Source: UBA11891 sp049890035 | Lineage (GTDB): Bacteria; Bacteroidota; Bacteroidia; Flavobacteriales; Flavobacteriaceae | Assembly (NCBI GenBank): GCA_049890035.1 | Contig: JBMHCG010000012.1 | Coordinates: 40,887-104,886 of the forward strand | Direction of reading: 5' to 3' | Length of the DNA stretch: 64,000 bases | Part shown: positions 1-9,351 of the stretch, piece after piece | How the letters are laid out: each line of letters begins with the position of its first letter | Position numbering within the stretch: the stretch's first letter is position 1 | Position numbers and translations under genes: made by a program | The notes under the pieces: model-generated | The model's database searches: none | What the model was told of the DNA's origin: nothing | Seen by the model: only the letters and a program-made list of their open reading frames with translations

Positions 1-336
1 GATCAGTCCCTTTACTTTTTTGGGATAGAGTTTGGTGTACAGTAAGGCAATGTGACCACCTAGAGAATTGCCTAGCAAAACGACCTCTTGCAAATCCATA
101 AATAGAATGAATTCATGGAGATAAAGTGCAAACTCTTTGACATTGGTTTTCAATAGTGGCTTGTCATAAACTGGTAATTCGGGGATAATGACTCGATATC
201 CAGCTTCAGAAAAGTGTGAAAAAACCCCTTCGAAATTACTGAGCCCGCCCATTAAGCCATGCAGAATTAAGATTGGCTGGCCGGTCCCTTTTTCGACATA
301 TCGAAAGCCGCTGGTTTCAATCAATTGGTTTTTCAT
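1..336 (-). CDS. alpha/beta hydrolase, N-terminal part (runs off window)
   Basis: The reverse strand reads from an ATG at 334-336 to the window edge, giving the first 112 residues of an alpha/beta-fold hydrolase. The oxyanion-hole motif HGLMGG lies near residues 26-31 and the nucleophile elbow GNSLGG (Ser as nucleophile) near residues 89-94. Both are classic for this superfamily; the acid and histidine of the triad lie outside the window. There is no signal peptide, so it is probably cytosolic. Substrate cannot be told from this part. It is divergent from the mraZ operon, with a TATATTTG box just upstream. Confidence 0.85.
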   Translation of the reverse strand, partial: MKNQLIETSGFRYVEKGTGQPILILHGLMGGLSNFEGVFSHFSEAGYRVIIPELPVYDKPLLKTNVKEFALYLHEFILFMDLQEVVLLGNSLGGHIALLYTKLYPKKVKGLI

Positions 337-358
337 CTGCAAAGACTCTATAGAGGGG

Positions 359-366
359 CAAATATA
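359..366 (-). promoter_or_regulatory. candidate -7 box for the hydrolase gene
   Basis: On the minus strand this reads TATATTTG, an exact match to the Bacteroidota -7 consensus TAnnTTTG, about 22 bases before the hydrolase ATG. I see no good TTTG -33 element at 17-21 bases, so this is a half-supported promoter. Confidence 0.4.
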
Positions 367-415
367 GAGAATTCAAGCATTATAATGTCGATGATGGTTC
401 AAAACGATTCAATTA

Positions 416-485
416 TTACCAGTGGTAAAAGTTATCAACAAAGTGGTAAATTGTGGTAAAAAGTGGTAATTAATTTTTAATTTTG
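416..485 (+). promoter_or_regulatory. mraZ promoter with phased GTGGTAA boxes (probable MraZ operator)
   Basis: Four direct copies of GTGGTAA start at 422, 443, 453 and 463; the last three are exactly 10 bases apart and the first is 21 bases away (about two helical turns). The first copy also forms the inverted repeat TTACCAGTGGTAA (416-428). A -7 box TAATTTTG lies at 478-485, about 25 bases before the mraZ ATG. MraZ in other bacteria is known to bind direct TGG-type repeats with 10-base periodicity upstream of its own gene, so autoregulation of the dcw operon is the natural reading. The -33 element is poor, with only TTG at 451-453 inside the box array. Confidence 0.75.
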
Positions 486-510
486 ATTTAATAAAGTATA
501 ACAAGCTCTG

Positions 511-978
511 ATGCAGCATTTTATTGGGACATACGAATGCAAAGCAGATGCCAAAGGGCGTATCATGATTCCCGTGGTCCTCAAAAAGCAACTGACTGTC
601 GCCATGGCCGATGGATTTGTTTTAAAACGTGCTGTTTTTAATAACTGCTTGGAGTTGTATCCGATGAAAGAGTGGGAATCGTTGATGGCCAAAATCAACA
701 AACTCAATCGTTTTAATAAAAAGAATATTGATTTCATTCGCCGTTTTACGGCAGGAGTGAAAATTGTCGAAGTAGATACTTCGGGTCGCCTATTGATTCC
801 GAAAGATTTGTTGGCTCATGCGGGCATTCAAAAAGAGGTGGTCGTGTCGTCGGCTGTCAATATTATAGAAGTATGGGACAAGGGGCAGTACGAAACGGCT
901 ATTGATGCAGCAACGCTTGATTTTGGCGCGCTGGCTGAAGAAGTAATGGGAGATCAGGATGAAGATGGGGTATCATAA
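511..978 (+). CDS. mraZ: MraZ, transcriptional regulator of the dcw operon
   Basis: 155 residues. It contains two SpoVT/AbrB-like DNA-binding half-domains, each with the family signature: DAKGRIMIP near residues 13-21 and DTSGRLLIPKDL near 89-100. MraZ forms a ring-shaped oligomer that binds repeats upstream of its own operon and acts on cell wall and division gene expression. It is first gene of the dcw operon and sits directly behind the GTGGTAA array at 422-469. It overlaps rsmH by 20 bases, implying translational coupling. Confidence 0.96.
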   Translation: MQHFIGTYECKADAKGRIMIPVVLKKQLTVAMADGFVLKRAVFNNCLELYPMKEWESLMAKINKLNRFNKKNIDFIRRFTAGVKIVEVDTSGRLLIPKDLLAHAGIQKEVVVSSAVNIIEVWDKGQYETAIDAATLDFGALAEEVMGDQDEDGVS

Positions 979-1861
979 ACCAGTGCTGTTGCATGAAGCG
1001 ATCGAAGGTTTGCAAATCAATCCTTCAGGCACGTATGTGGATGTAACCTACGGCGGCGGCGGGCATTCGCGTGCCATTTTTGATCAATTGAACGAAGCCG
1101 GTCGCTTGTATGCTTTTGATCAAGATCCTGATGCGGCTGCCAATTGTATTTTGGATCAGCGCTTTGAGTTGATTGCTGCCAATTTTTCATTTATGCAACA
1201 GTTCTTAAAATTCAAAGGGGTGGTTGAAGTAGACGGAATCTTAGCCGATTTTGGTGTTTCTTCTCATCAGTTTGATCGTCAAGAACGCGGTTTTTCAACA
1301 CGCTATGATGGGCCTTTGGATATGCGAATGAATCCTGAACAGGAACTTGACGCAGCGCAAATAATCAACCGTTATACAGAAAAAGAATTGAGCAATTTAT
1401 TTCTGCGGTACGGTGAGCTACGCAATGCCAAAAAAATAGCGGCTACAGTAGTAGCACATCGCACGAATAACCCATTCCAGACGACACACCAATTAAAAGA
1501 GTTGGTGGCGCAGTTGGTTCCAGAGCGATTTTTAAACAAGTTGCTTGCCCAGGTGTTCCAAGCTATTCGAATTGAAGTCAATCAGGAGCTAGATGTCATT
1601 CAAAAGTTCTTGCAACAGGCGGCAAACATTCTACTTTCAAAGGGGCGCTTGGTTTGCATTTCGTACCATTCTTTGGAAGATCGATTGGTTAAGCACTTTA
1701 TAAGAGAGGGTCAATTTGAAGGTGCTGCTGCAGTTGATTTCTATGGAAATAAAAACTGTCCACTTCGAAAAATCGGAAACGTAATTGTGCCTGCTGCGGA
1801 GGAAATAAAAGAGAACAATAGAGCACGTAGTGCTAAAATGAGAATCGCAGAAAAGATATGA
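959..1861 (+). CDS. rsmH: RsmH, 16S rRNA (cytosine-1402-N4) methyltransferase
   Basis: 300 residues, usual length. The SAM-binding motif VDVTYGGGGHS is near residues 27-37, and the conserved SYHSLEDRLVK block lies towards the C-terminus, as in RsmH (MraW). It methylates N4 of C1402 in the ribosomal P site. The start at 959 lies inside mraZ; a second ATG at 965 would give MGYHKPVLL and is an equally plausible start. Its stop overlaps the ftsL start (ATGA at 1858). Confidence 0.96.
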   Translation: MKMGYHKPVLLHEAIEGLQINPSGTYVDVTYGGGGHSRAIFDQLNEAGRLYAFDQDPDAAANCILDQRFELIAANFSFMQQFLKFKGVVEVDGILADFGVSSHQFDRQERGFSTRYDGPLDMRMNPEQELDAAQIINRYTEKELSNLFLRYGELRNAKKIAATVVAHRTNNPFQTTHQLKELVAQLVPERFLNKLLAQVFQAIRIEVNQELDVIQKFLQQAANILLSKGRLVCISYHSLEDRLVKHFIREGQFEGAAAVDFYGNKNCPLRKIGNVIVPAAEEIKENNRARSAKMRIAEKI

Positions 1862-2163
1862 AACAGGTATTGTCTTTTTTGAATATGGAGTTTTTGCTCA
1901 AAGAAGGAGCACTTCGGAATTGGCGTCTCATTTTTGTTTTGTCTTTTCTGGCCATGACTATGATCGAAAGTGGCCATCGGGCTGACAGTAAAATATTCAA
2001 GATAGCCCAATTGAATGAAGAATTAAAGGCTTTAAAAAGTCAGTTCGTTGAGAATCGTTCCCGCTTGATGCGATTGAAAATGGAAACTAAGATCGCCGAT
2101 TTATTAGAATCCAAAGGAGTGAAGCCCTCTGAACAACCGCCCACTAAAATTATTGTCAAGTAG
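1858..2163 (+). CDS. ftsL: FtsL-like cell division protein
   Basis: 101 residues with the FtsL plan: a short cytoplasmic N-terminus, one membrane span near residues 22-38, then a charged periplasmic helix likely to form a coiled coil (about 45-90). Sequence conservation in this family is low, and the call rests on topology, size and position between rsmH and ftsI. It should join FtsQ and FtsI in the periplasmic divisome complex. The span is followed by HRADSK, and no enzymatic motif is present. Confidence 0.85.
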   Translation: MKQVLSFLNMEFLLKEGALRNWRLIFVLSFLAMTMIESGHRADSKIFKIAQLNEELKALKSQFVENRSRLMRLKMETKIADLLESKGVKPSEQPPTKIIVK

Positions 2164-2164
2164 T

Positions 2165-4144
2165 ATGCAAAGAAACACACAACAAAAAATTATGTCGCGA
2201 GTCTATTGGGTTGCCGCCAGCTTGCTTGTTTTTGCGTGTGTTTTAATTGGGAAATTGGTCTATATCCAATGGGCAGAAGGTGCTTACTATACCGCCAAGT
2301 TGGAAGAAAGTACCCTGAAAAGTGTGGTCTTGGACGCCAGTCGGGGAAATATCTATGCAGATGATGGGAGTATTTTGGCAACAACGGTACCGCGATATGA
2401 GCTTCGGTGGGACGCTATGGTCGTTTCGGAAGCCTTGTTTGCTAGTGAAAAAAATACACTAGCGAAAGCCCTTGGTGATTTTTTTGGCAAAACAACCGCT
2501 TACTATCTAAAAAAACTTCAGAAAGCAAGGAAAAATAAAAACCGCTATTTGCTAATCGGTAAAAGCTTGACGTATTCAGAGTATCATATTATAAAGTCGT
2601 TTCCTGTATTTAATTTGCCCCTGTATAAAGGGGGCTTAATCGTAGAGCAGCAATTGGTGCGCGAGCATCCCTTGGGAAAAGTAGCCGAGCGAACCGTGGG
2701 ATACGAACACAGAGATCGAACGGGTTATTTTTTACGTGTGGGGCTAGAAGGTGCGTTTGGTCAATATCTAAAAGGAGAACCAGGACAACGTCTGAAGCAA
2801 AAAATTGCAAATGGGCAGTGGAAACCCATTAATGATAGCAATGAGAAAGAACCTACTGCGGGTTTTGATCTTCACACGACGATCAATGTTAACATGCAAG
2901 ACATAGCACACAAAGCCCTGTTGCAACAGCTCGAAAATTTTGAAGCGGATCATGGAACAGTTGTCGTAATGGAAACCCAAACAGGCGATGTAAAAGCAAT
3001 CGTTAATTTGGGAAGAACATCCAAAGGCACCTATTATGAAAAGCTCAATTATGCGGTAGGGGAAGCACACGAACCAGGATCGACTTTCAAGTTAATGGCT
3101 CTGGTGGCAGCTCTTGAAGATGGTGTTGTAGATGTAAATGATTGGATTAAAACGGGTAAGGGAGAATTGACTTTTTATGATAAATATAAAGTAAGAGATT
3201 CCAAACGAGGTGGCTATGGCACTTTGACTGTAGGTAAAATATTTGAAGTTTCTTCCAATACTGGAATGGTCAAAATCATTTATGATAATTACAAAAACCG
3301 ACCCAGACAGTTTGTTGATCGCTTGTATGACATGGGAGTCAATAAACCGTTGGGTGTTTCTATTAAAGGGGAGGCTACACCCAAGATTCCTTATCCGACT
3401 GATATCAGTTGGGACGGTCTTGACTTGCCATGGATGGCCTACGGTTACGGAGTCGCCTTGACACCTTTACAGACATTGACATTTTACAACGCCATTGCCA
3501 ATCAAGGTGAGATGGTGAAGCCCAAGTTTTTGAAACAAATCAGTCGATTGGGAAATAAGCCAGAGAAAATTTTTAGAAAAGAAGTCTTAAATCCAGCCAT
3601 TTGTTCCGAAGAAACGGTCAAGAAAGTACAGCAAATGATGTTTAATGTCGTCGATAAGAAATGGGGCACAGCCCACCGTATCAAAGATAAAGACTTATTA
3701 ATGGCGGGTAAAACAGGCACCTGTCAAGTTGATTATACAACCAAAAATGTTCAGTACGTTTCCAGTTTTGTAGGTTATTTTCCTGCTGATGCACCCAAAT
3801 ATTCTTGTATCGTTGTCATTCATAGACCCAATAAACGCAAAGGATACTACGGAGCCACTGTGGCAGCTCCTGTTTTTAAAACGATAGCCAAAAAAATACA
3901 CACCAATACACCCCAAGAAGTAATCTTGCCTTCCACTGCCTTGATCGCCCTGGAAAAAGGCACCTTGAAACAAACCGACACCGTGCCAAATTTGATAGGG
4001 ATGACCTTGAAGGAAGCTCTAGAAGTTGCTAAAATACAAGGGATACAACTTGAAATTAAAGGGAGTGGAGTAGTCGTTCGTCAATCATTACTAGAAAGTC
4101 CTTCTTCAGCGACTCATAAAAAAATACGTATCGAATTGTCATGA
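2165..4144 (+). CDS. ftsI: FtsI, septal peptidoglycan transpeptidase (class B PBP) with PASTA domain
   Basis: About 659 residues counted from the ATG at 2165, one base after the ftsL stop; a TTG at 2153 would add four residues but is less likely. There is one N-terminal membrane anchor (about residues 11-33) and a dimerisation domain. The transpeptidase domain shows the three penicillin-binding motifs: STFK (nucleophile Ser near 306), SSN (near 363) and KTG (near 516). The last 50 or so residues resemble a PASTA domain (VPNLIGMTLKEAL), a common addition in flavobacterial FtsI and in Gram-positive PBPs. It cross-links septal peptidoglycan together with FtsW. The stop overlaps the murE start. 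Confidence 0.96.
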   Translation: MQRNTQQKIMSRVYWVAASLLVFACVLIGKLVYIQWAEGAYYTAKLEESTLKSVVLDASRGNIYADDGSILATTVPRYELRWDAMVVSEALFASEKNTLAKALGDFFGKTTAYYLKKLQKARKNKNRYLLIGKSLTYSEYHIIKSFPVFNLPLYKGGLIVEQQLVREHPLGKVAERTVGYEHRDRTGYFLRVGLEGAFGQYLKGEPGQRLKQKIANGQWKPINDSNEKEPTAGFDLHTTINVNMQDIAHKALLQQLENFEADHGTVVVMETQTGDVKAIVNLGRTSKGTYYEKLNYAVGEAHEPGSTFKLMALVAALEDGVVDVNDWIKTGKGELTFYDKYKVRDSKRGGYGTLTVGKIFEVSSNTGMVKIIYDNYKNRPRQFVDRLYDMGVNKPLGVSIKGEATPKIPYPTDISWDGLDLPWMAYGYGVALTPLQTLTFYNAIANQGEMVKPKFLKQISRLGNKPEKIFRKEVLNPAICSEETVKKVQQMMFNVVDKKWGTAHRIKDKDLLMAGKTGTCQVDYTTKNVQYVSSFVGYFPADAPKYSCIVVIHRPNKRKGYYGATVAAPVFKTIAKKIHTNTPQEVILPSTALIALEKGTLKQTDTVPNLIGMTLKEALEVAKIQGIQLEIKGSGVVVRQSLLESPSSATHKKIRIELS

Positions 4145-5601
4145 AAACACTCAGTGACTTGTTGTATACCGTCTCTATTGATGCCGTCTATGGTGACGTG
4201 CAGCGTAAGGTTCGAAAGCTTGTTTTTGATTCTCGAGACATAGAACCCAATTGTCTTTTTGTTGCGCTGAAAGGAGTTGCTTTTGATGGACACGATTATA
4301 TTGTAAAGGCTATATCCAGTGGCGCAGTTGCTGTGGTATGTGAAAAGCTTCCTCCGGAAGTGACAGATACATGCACGTTCATTCAAGTGGCCAGCACCCG
4401 CACTGCTTTGGGGATCATGGCGGCTAATTTCTACGACAACCCTTCTCGGAAATTACAAGTTATTGGGGTAACAGGCACCAATGGGAAAACATCGGTTGCA
4501 ACCATGTTATATGAATTATTTAGTCTATTAGGATATCAAGTCGGCTTGATGTCCACCGTGACTGTACGAGTGGGATCACAAGTCATCCAAGCGACACATA
4601 CAACACCGGATCCGATTCAGATTCAAGAACATTTTCATGCTATGGTAGAAGCGGGTGTTTCACATTGTTTTATGGAGGTGTCTTCACATGGGATTGATCA
4701 AGATCGAATTGCTGGAATAGGATTTGCTGGCGGAGTATTTACAAATCTGACTCACGATCATTTGGATTATCATAAAACCTTTGCAGCTTATCGCAATGCC
4801 AAAAAGAAATTTTTTGATCAGCTTCCAAGTACCGCCTTTGCGTGGATCAATGCAGATGACAAAAATGGCACGTATATGGTGCAAAATTGTCGTGCCAAGA
4901 AAAAAACATTTGCTCTTCGTACCTATGCTGACTATACGGTTCAAATTTTAGAACAACAGCTTAGTGGAATGTTGTTAAAAATACAAGCTACAGAAGTTTG
5001 GACAACACTAGTGGGACGGTTTAATGCATCTAATTTAATCGCTGTATTTGCTGTAGCCGATACAATGGAATTGGATGTTTTAGACAGTCTGAGTGCTATG
5101 AGTCAACTACGACCTGTTCCGGGACGATTCCAAGTTTTTGAAGGTTCAGAAAATAGACATGTTGTAGTTGACTATGCACATACACCCGATGCATTGACCA
5201 ATACCCTAGAGACGATCAATCAAATCCGAACCAAAAATGAGACCCTCATAACCATTATTGGTTGTGGCGGGAACCGAGATCAGGACAAACGCCCTAAAAT
5301 GGGCCATATTGCTGCTCATTTAAGTGATCAGGCCATTTTTACTTCTGATAATCCAAGGGGGGAAGATCCCCAAGAAATCCTCCGAGCGATGCGTTCGGGT
5401 GTGGCTCCTGAAGAGTATAAAAAAACACTTGTTATCGAAAATCGTCGCGAAGCGATTCAGGCAGCGTATCAGTTTTCTAAACCCAACGATATCGTTTTGA
5501 TTGCAGGTAAGGGACATGAAAATTATCAAGAGATTGATGGAAATAAAATTCCTTTCGACGACTATCAAATAGCGAAGCAAATTTTTTCTAACACCCCATA
5601 A
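4141..5601 (+). CDS. murE: MurE, UDP-MurNAc-L-Ala-D-Glu:meso-diaminopimelate ligase
   Basis: 486 residues. The Mur-ligase P-loop GVTGTNGKTS is near residues 109-118, and the substrate-selecting motif DNPR is near 403-406. DNPR marks meso-diaminopimelate specificity, where lysine-adding enzymes carry other residues, so this organism builds A1gamma-type, DAP-containing peptidoglycan. The enzyme adds the third residue of the stem peptide in the cytoplasm using ATP. The GCGGNRDQDKRPKMG segment (about 374-388) is typical of MurE. It starts in the ftsI stop (ATGA). Confidence 0.97.
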   Translation: MKTLSDLLYTVSIDAVYGDVQRKVRKLVFDSRDIEPNCLFVALKGVAFDGHDYIVKAISSGAVAVVCEKLPPEVTDTCTFIQVASTRTALGIMAANFYDNPSRKLQVIGVTGTNGKTSVATMLYELFSLLGYQVGLMSTVTVRVGSQVIQATHTTPDPIQIQEHFHAMVEAGVSHCFMEVSSHGIDQDRIAGIGFAGGVFTNLTHDHLDYHKTFAAYRNAKKKFFDQLPSTAFAWINADDKNGTYMVQNCRAKKKTFALRTYADYTVQILEQQLSGMLLKIQATEVWTTLVGRFNASNLIAVFAVADTMELDVLDSLSAMSQLRPVPGRFQVFEGSENRHVVVDYAHTPDALTNTLETINQIRTKNETLITIIGCGGNRDQDKRPKMGHIAAHLSDQAIFTSDNPRGEDPQEILRAMRSGVAPEEYKKTLVIENRREAIQAAYQFSKPNDIVLIAGKGHENYQEIDGNKIPFDDYQIAKQIFSNTP

Positions 5602-5602
5602 T

Positions 5603-6823
5603 ATGTTCTACTACTTATTTGATTACTTAGAAAAACAATACGCACTGCCTGGAGCCAGTCTCTTTGGGTTCCTTTCATTTCGTGCTGCATTATCCGTGAT
5701 TACTTCTCTGCTGTTATCCACCATTTTTGGAAAACGAATAATCATTTTTTTACGTCATCAGCAAGTTGGAGAATCCATTCGTGATCTCGGTTTGGCGGGG
5801 CAAAAAGAAAAAGCAGGTACGCCAACAATGGGCGGGGTTATGATCATTGTATTTACACTGCTGCCCGTTCTTTTATTTGCACGACTCGAAAACATATACA
5901 TCCTGTTGTTAATTGTCACAACGTTATGGATGGGATTGATAGGTGGTATAGACGATTACATAAAAATTTTTAAAAAGGATAAAAAAGGGTTAAAGGGAAT
6001 TTTTAAGATAGCAGGTCAAGTTACCTTGGGTGCGCTAGTCGGTAGTGTCCTTTATTTTCATCCTGAGGTGACTGTCCGTCAAGAGAACAAAGCCTTCAAT
6101 GAAAACACACAAAATACAGTCATTCAAGAACGATTTTTACCTCCTGCAAAGGCGACACTTACAACCATCCCTCTATTCAAAGACAATGAGTTTGATTATT
6201 CCTATCTCTTAGCAGATGAACAACTGAAGGAATGGACATGGTTGTTGTTTATACCTATTGTAGTTTTTATTATCACCGCTGTCTCCAATGGTGCCAATCT
6301 AACTGATGGAATTGATGGTTTGGCAGCTGGGAGTTCAGCCATCATGGTATTTGTGCTTGGAATTTTTGCCTGGGTTTCAGGTAATATCATCTTCGCTGAC
6401 TATTTAAATATCATGTTTATTCCGCAAGTGGGGGAGGTCACCATTTTCGTTGCCTCCTTTTTGGGTGCATTGATTGGATTCCTTTGGTACAACACCTATC
6501 CAGCTTCCGTATTCATGGGTGACACGGGGAGTTTAACAATTGGCGCATTGATTGCTGTGATCGCCCTAATGGTTCGGAAAGAGTTGTTGATTCCCGTATT
6601 GTGTGGCATCTTTTTGATGGAAGCCTTGTCTGTGGTCTTGCAAGTAAGTTACTTTAAATACAGTCGAAAAAAGTGGGGAGAAGGTAGGCGTATTTTTCTC
6701 ATGTCACCTTTGCATCATCACTATCAGAAAAAAGGTTTTCATGAAAGTAAAATTGTTGCTCGATTTTGGATCGTTGGCATTGTACTCGCTGTGGTGTCTA
6801 TTGTAACCTTAAAAATTCGCTAA
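5603..6823 (+). CDS. mraY: MraY, phospho-MurNAc-pentapeptide transferase
   Basis: 406 residues, longer than the roughly 360 of enterobacterial MraY. It transfers phospho-MurNAc-pentapeptide to undecaprenyl phosphate to make lipid I at the inner membrane. Multiple membrane spans are visible. Catalytic features include DDYIK (near 117-121), NLTDGIDGL (near 232-240), the MGDTGS block and the cytoplasmic HHHYQKKG motif near the C-terminus. The extra length is mostly a hydrophilic insert at about residues 153-210 between two spans. Its stop TAATG overlaps the murD start. Confidence 0.97.
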   Translation: MFYYLFDYLEKQYALPGASLFGFLSFRAALSVITSLLLSTIFGKRIIIFLRHQQVGESIRDLGLAGQKEKAGTPTMGGVMIIVFTLLPVLLFARLENIYILLLIVTTLWMGLIGGIDDYIKIFKKDKKGLKGIFKIAGQVTLGALVGSVLYFHPEVTVRQENKAFNENTQNTVIQERFLPPAKATLTTIPLFKDNEFDYSYLLADEQLKEWTWLLFIPIVVFIITAVSNGANLTDGIDGLAAGSSAIMVFVLGIFAWVSGNIIFADYLNIMFIPQVGEVTIFVASFLGALIGFLWYNTYPASVFMGDTGSLTIGALIAVIALMVRKELLIPVLCGIFLMEALSVVLQVSYFKYSRKKWGEGRRIFLMSPLHHHYQKKGFHESKIVARFWIVGIVLAVVSIVTLKIR

Positions 6824-8163
6824 TGGTTCGGAAAGGAATTGTACTGGGAGGAGGAGAAAGCGGAATTGGGACAGCTCTTTTAGCTAAGAAGCAAGGATTC
6901 GACGTATTGGTTTCCGACCTTCAGCAGCTTTCTGAGGAAGCCAAAAAAACCTTTGACTCCCATGCGATCAAATGGGAAGAAAACAAGCATGACTTTTCCC
7001 AAATGAAGGATGCCCACTGGGTGATGAAAAGCCCGGGTATACCTAATGACGCTCCGATAGTGGCGCAACTGGAAGCCGAGAACATTCCCATACTTTCTGA
7101 ACTGGAGTTTGCTTGTCAATATACCGATGCACTCCTTATTGGTATTACAGGTAGTAACGGAAAAACTACCACGACGCTATTGACCCATCATATACTCCAA
7201 AAGGCAGGTCTCCGTGTTGGTTTAGCTGGGAATATCGGAAAAAGCTTTGCCCGGCAAATCGTAGAACACAAATATGATGTTTATGTGTTGGAAATCAGTA
7301 GCTTTCAGTTGGATCATATATATAAATTTGCTCCCCATATTGCGGCCATTACGAATATTACCCCGGATCATTTAGATCGTTATTGCAACGATTTTGGGAA
7401 ATATGTACAAGCGAAATTAAAGATTGCCTCTGCACAAAAAGCCACAGACTTTTTAGTTTATAATTCCGATGATCCCGTTCTAAACAAATATTTAAACGAA
7501 CAATCTTTTGCGAGTACGTTACACCCCTTCGGAATAGCGACCCTTTCTGAGACACCACATACAACTTTGACAAACCAACAAATTCAAATACAAACTGAAA
7601 CAACAATGACTATGATACCCACTAATAATTTGGCACTTAAAGGCCGTCACAATCTGTTAAACGCAATGGCAGCTGCGACCATTGCGGATTTGCTGCAAAT
7701 AAGTAAAACCGTTATTCGAGAGAGTCTTTCAACCTTTCATGGCGTTCCACATCGTTTGGAGAGCGTATTGAAAATTCAGAAAACACAGTTCATCAATGAT
7801 TCTAAAGCCACCAACGTTAATGCAAGTTATTTTGCCTTAGAAAGCATGGACAGACCTACGGTTTGGATTGCTGGAGGTGTAGATAAAGGGAATAATTATG
7901 AAGATCTATTACCGTTGGTACACGAAAAAGTCAAAGCAATTGTTTGCTTAGGGGTTGATAACGAAAAATTGTTTAGAACCTTTGAAGGGGTGGTAGACAT
8001 CATGATTGAAACCCAATCAATGCAAGAGGCAGTAAAAATAGCAGCTAAAATTGCGGGACCTCATGAAAATGTTCTTCTATCACCGGCCTGTGCCAGTTTT
8101 GATTTGTTTGAAAATTATGAGGAGCGCGGGCAGCAATTCAAAGCTTCAGTACGTAATCTATAA
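6823..8163 (+). CDS. murD: MurD, UDP-MurNAc-L-alanine:D-glutamate ligase
   Basis: About 446 residues from the ATG at 6823, which shares a base with the mraY stop; an upstream in-frame ATG within mraY gives no recognisable sequence and is rejected. It has an N-terminal nucleotide-substrate domain beginning KGIVLGGGESGIG, the ligase P-loop GITGSNGKTT near residues 107-116, and SKATN with the GGVDKG block in the C-terminal half. It adds D-glutamate to UDP-MurNAc-L-Ala using ATP. Confidence 0.96.
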   Translation: MVRKGIVLGGGESGIGTALLAKKQGFDVLVSDLQQLSEEAKKTFDSHAIKWEENKHDFSQMKDAHWVMKSPGIPNDAPIVAQLEAENIPILSELEFACQYTDALLIGITGSNGKTTTTLLTHHILQKAGLRVGLAGNIGKSFARQIVEHKYDVYVLEISSFQLDHIYKFAPHIAAITNITPDHLDRYCNDFGKYVQAKLKIASAQKATDFLVYNSDDPVLNKYLNEQSFASTLHPFGIATLSETPHTTLTNQQIQIQTETTMTMIPTNNLALKGRHNLLNAMAAATIADLLQISKTVIRESLSTFHGVPHRLESVLKIQKTQFINDSKATNVNASYFALESMDRPTVWIAGGVDKGNNYEDLLPLVHEKVKAIVCLGVDNEKLFRTFEGVVDIMIETQSMQEAVKIAAKIAGPHENVLLSPACASFDLFENYEERGQQFKASVRNL

Positions 8164-8169
8164 AAAATC

Positions 8170-9351
8170 ATGCGGGCCATATTACGACTTTTTAAAGGCG
8201 ATACCGTTTTGTGGGGAGTAGTAGCTCTTCTGGCTACCTTTTCTTTTCTACCCGTATTTAGTGCAAGCACTAATCTTTCATATGTGGTTGGTGTTGGAAC
8301 GCCAACGGGTTATCTGGTCAAGCATTTAATGATTCTGATTTTTGGTTTTTTCTTAATGTTTTTGGTTCACAAGATTCCGTATACCTATTTCAAAGGAATT
8401 TCCCTTTTGGCCCTACCGATTGTTTTTTTATTATTGATTTATACAGCCTCTCAAGGAACTGTTATTGCGGGGGCTAACGCCTCGCGTTGGATTCGCATTC
8501 CTGTTCTTGGGTTGAGTTTTCAAACATCCACATTGGCTTTTGTTTCTCTAATGGCTTATGTTGCCTATTATTTATCCAAGTATGAAGGGGTGCCCCAGTC
8601 TTTTAGTCGTGCTTTGTTGTTGCTATGGGTTCCCATATTCGCTTTTGTAGGATTGATTCTTCCTTCCAATTTTTCTACAGCTGCTTTGTTGTTTTCTATG
8701 GCTTTTGTCTTGTCCTTTTTGGGACGTCATCCTGTGAAGTATCTAGGTGCTATTGTCTTGATGGGGCTGGTGGGTTTGCTCCTATTCATACTTGCTGTCA
8801 AAGCTTTCCCAAATGCTTTACCCAACCGCGTTGATACATGGAAAAGCCGAATAGAAAATTTTAGTTCTGGAGGCGATGCAGCGGGTAATTATCAAATTGA
8901 GCGAGCCAAAATAGCTATTGCAACGGGGGGGTTGTTCGGTGTGGGTGCAGGAAAAAGTGTCATGAAAAACTTTTTGCCACAGAGTTCCTCAGATTTTATC
9001 TATGCCATCATTATAGAAGAATATGGGTTGTTTGGCGGTATCATGTTATTGTTTTTGTATTTGGTATTGCTCTTTCGAATCGTCGTTGTAGCACACAAAA
9101 CTACAGATAGTTTTGGGAAATTACTCGCCGTTGGAATGGGCCTACCCATTGTTTTTCAAGCCCTAATCAATATCGGTGTTGCCCTGCAAGTACTCCCTGT
9201 TACAGGACAAACGCTACCGCTAATCAGTAGCGGTGGTACTTCTGCATGGATGACTTGCATCGCACTTGGGATCATACTTAGTGTGAGTGTGAACCTACAA
9301 CAAGAACCTCATTCCACTAATCCCATAGCAAAATTGAGTGAAACTGAATAG
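8170..9351 (+). CDS. ftsW: FtsW, SEDS-family septal peptidoglycan polymerase
   Basis: 393 residues, almost entirely hydrophobic with about ten predicted spans. The SEDS signature regions are present, including the large periplasmic loop with NRVDTW...GGDAAGNYQIERAKIAIATGG and the C-terminal LPLISSGGTSAW motif. FtsW polymerises lipid II glycan strands at the septum with FtsI as its transpeptidase partner. It lies between murD (6 bases) and murG (14-base overlap). Confidence 0.95.
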   Translation: MRAILRLFKGDTVLWGVVALLATFSFLPVFSASTNLSYVVGVGTPTGYLVKHLMILIFGFFLMFLVHKIPYTYFKGISLLALPIVFLLLIYTASQGTVIAGANASRWIRIPVLGLSFQTSTLAFVSLMAYVAYYLSKYEGVPQSFSRALLLLWVPIFAFVGLILPSNFSTAALLFSMAFVLSFLGRHPVKYLGAIVLMGLVGLLLFILAVKAFPNALPNRVDTWKSRIENFSSGGDAAGNYQIERAKIAIATGGLFGVGAGKSVMKNFLPQSSSDFIYAIIIEEYGLFGGIMLLFLYLVLLFRIVVVAHKTTDSFGKLLAVGMGLPIVFQALINIGVALQVLPVTGQTLPLISSGGTSAWMTCIALGIILSVSVNLQQEPHSTNPIAKLSETE

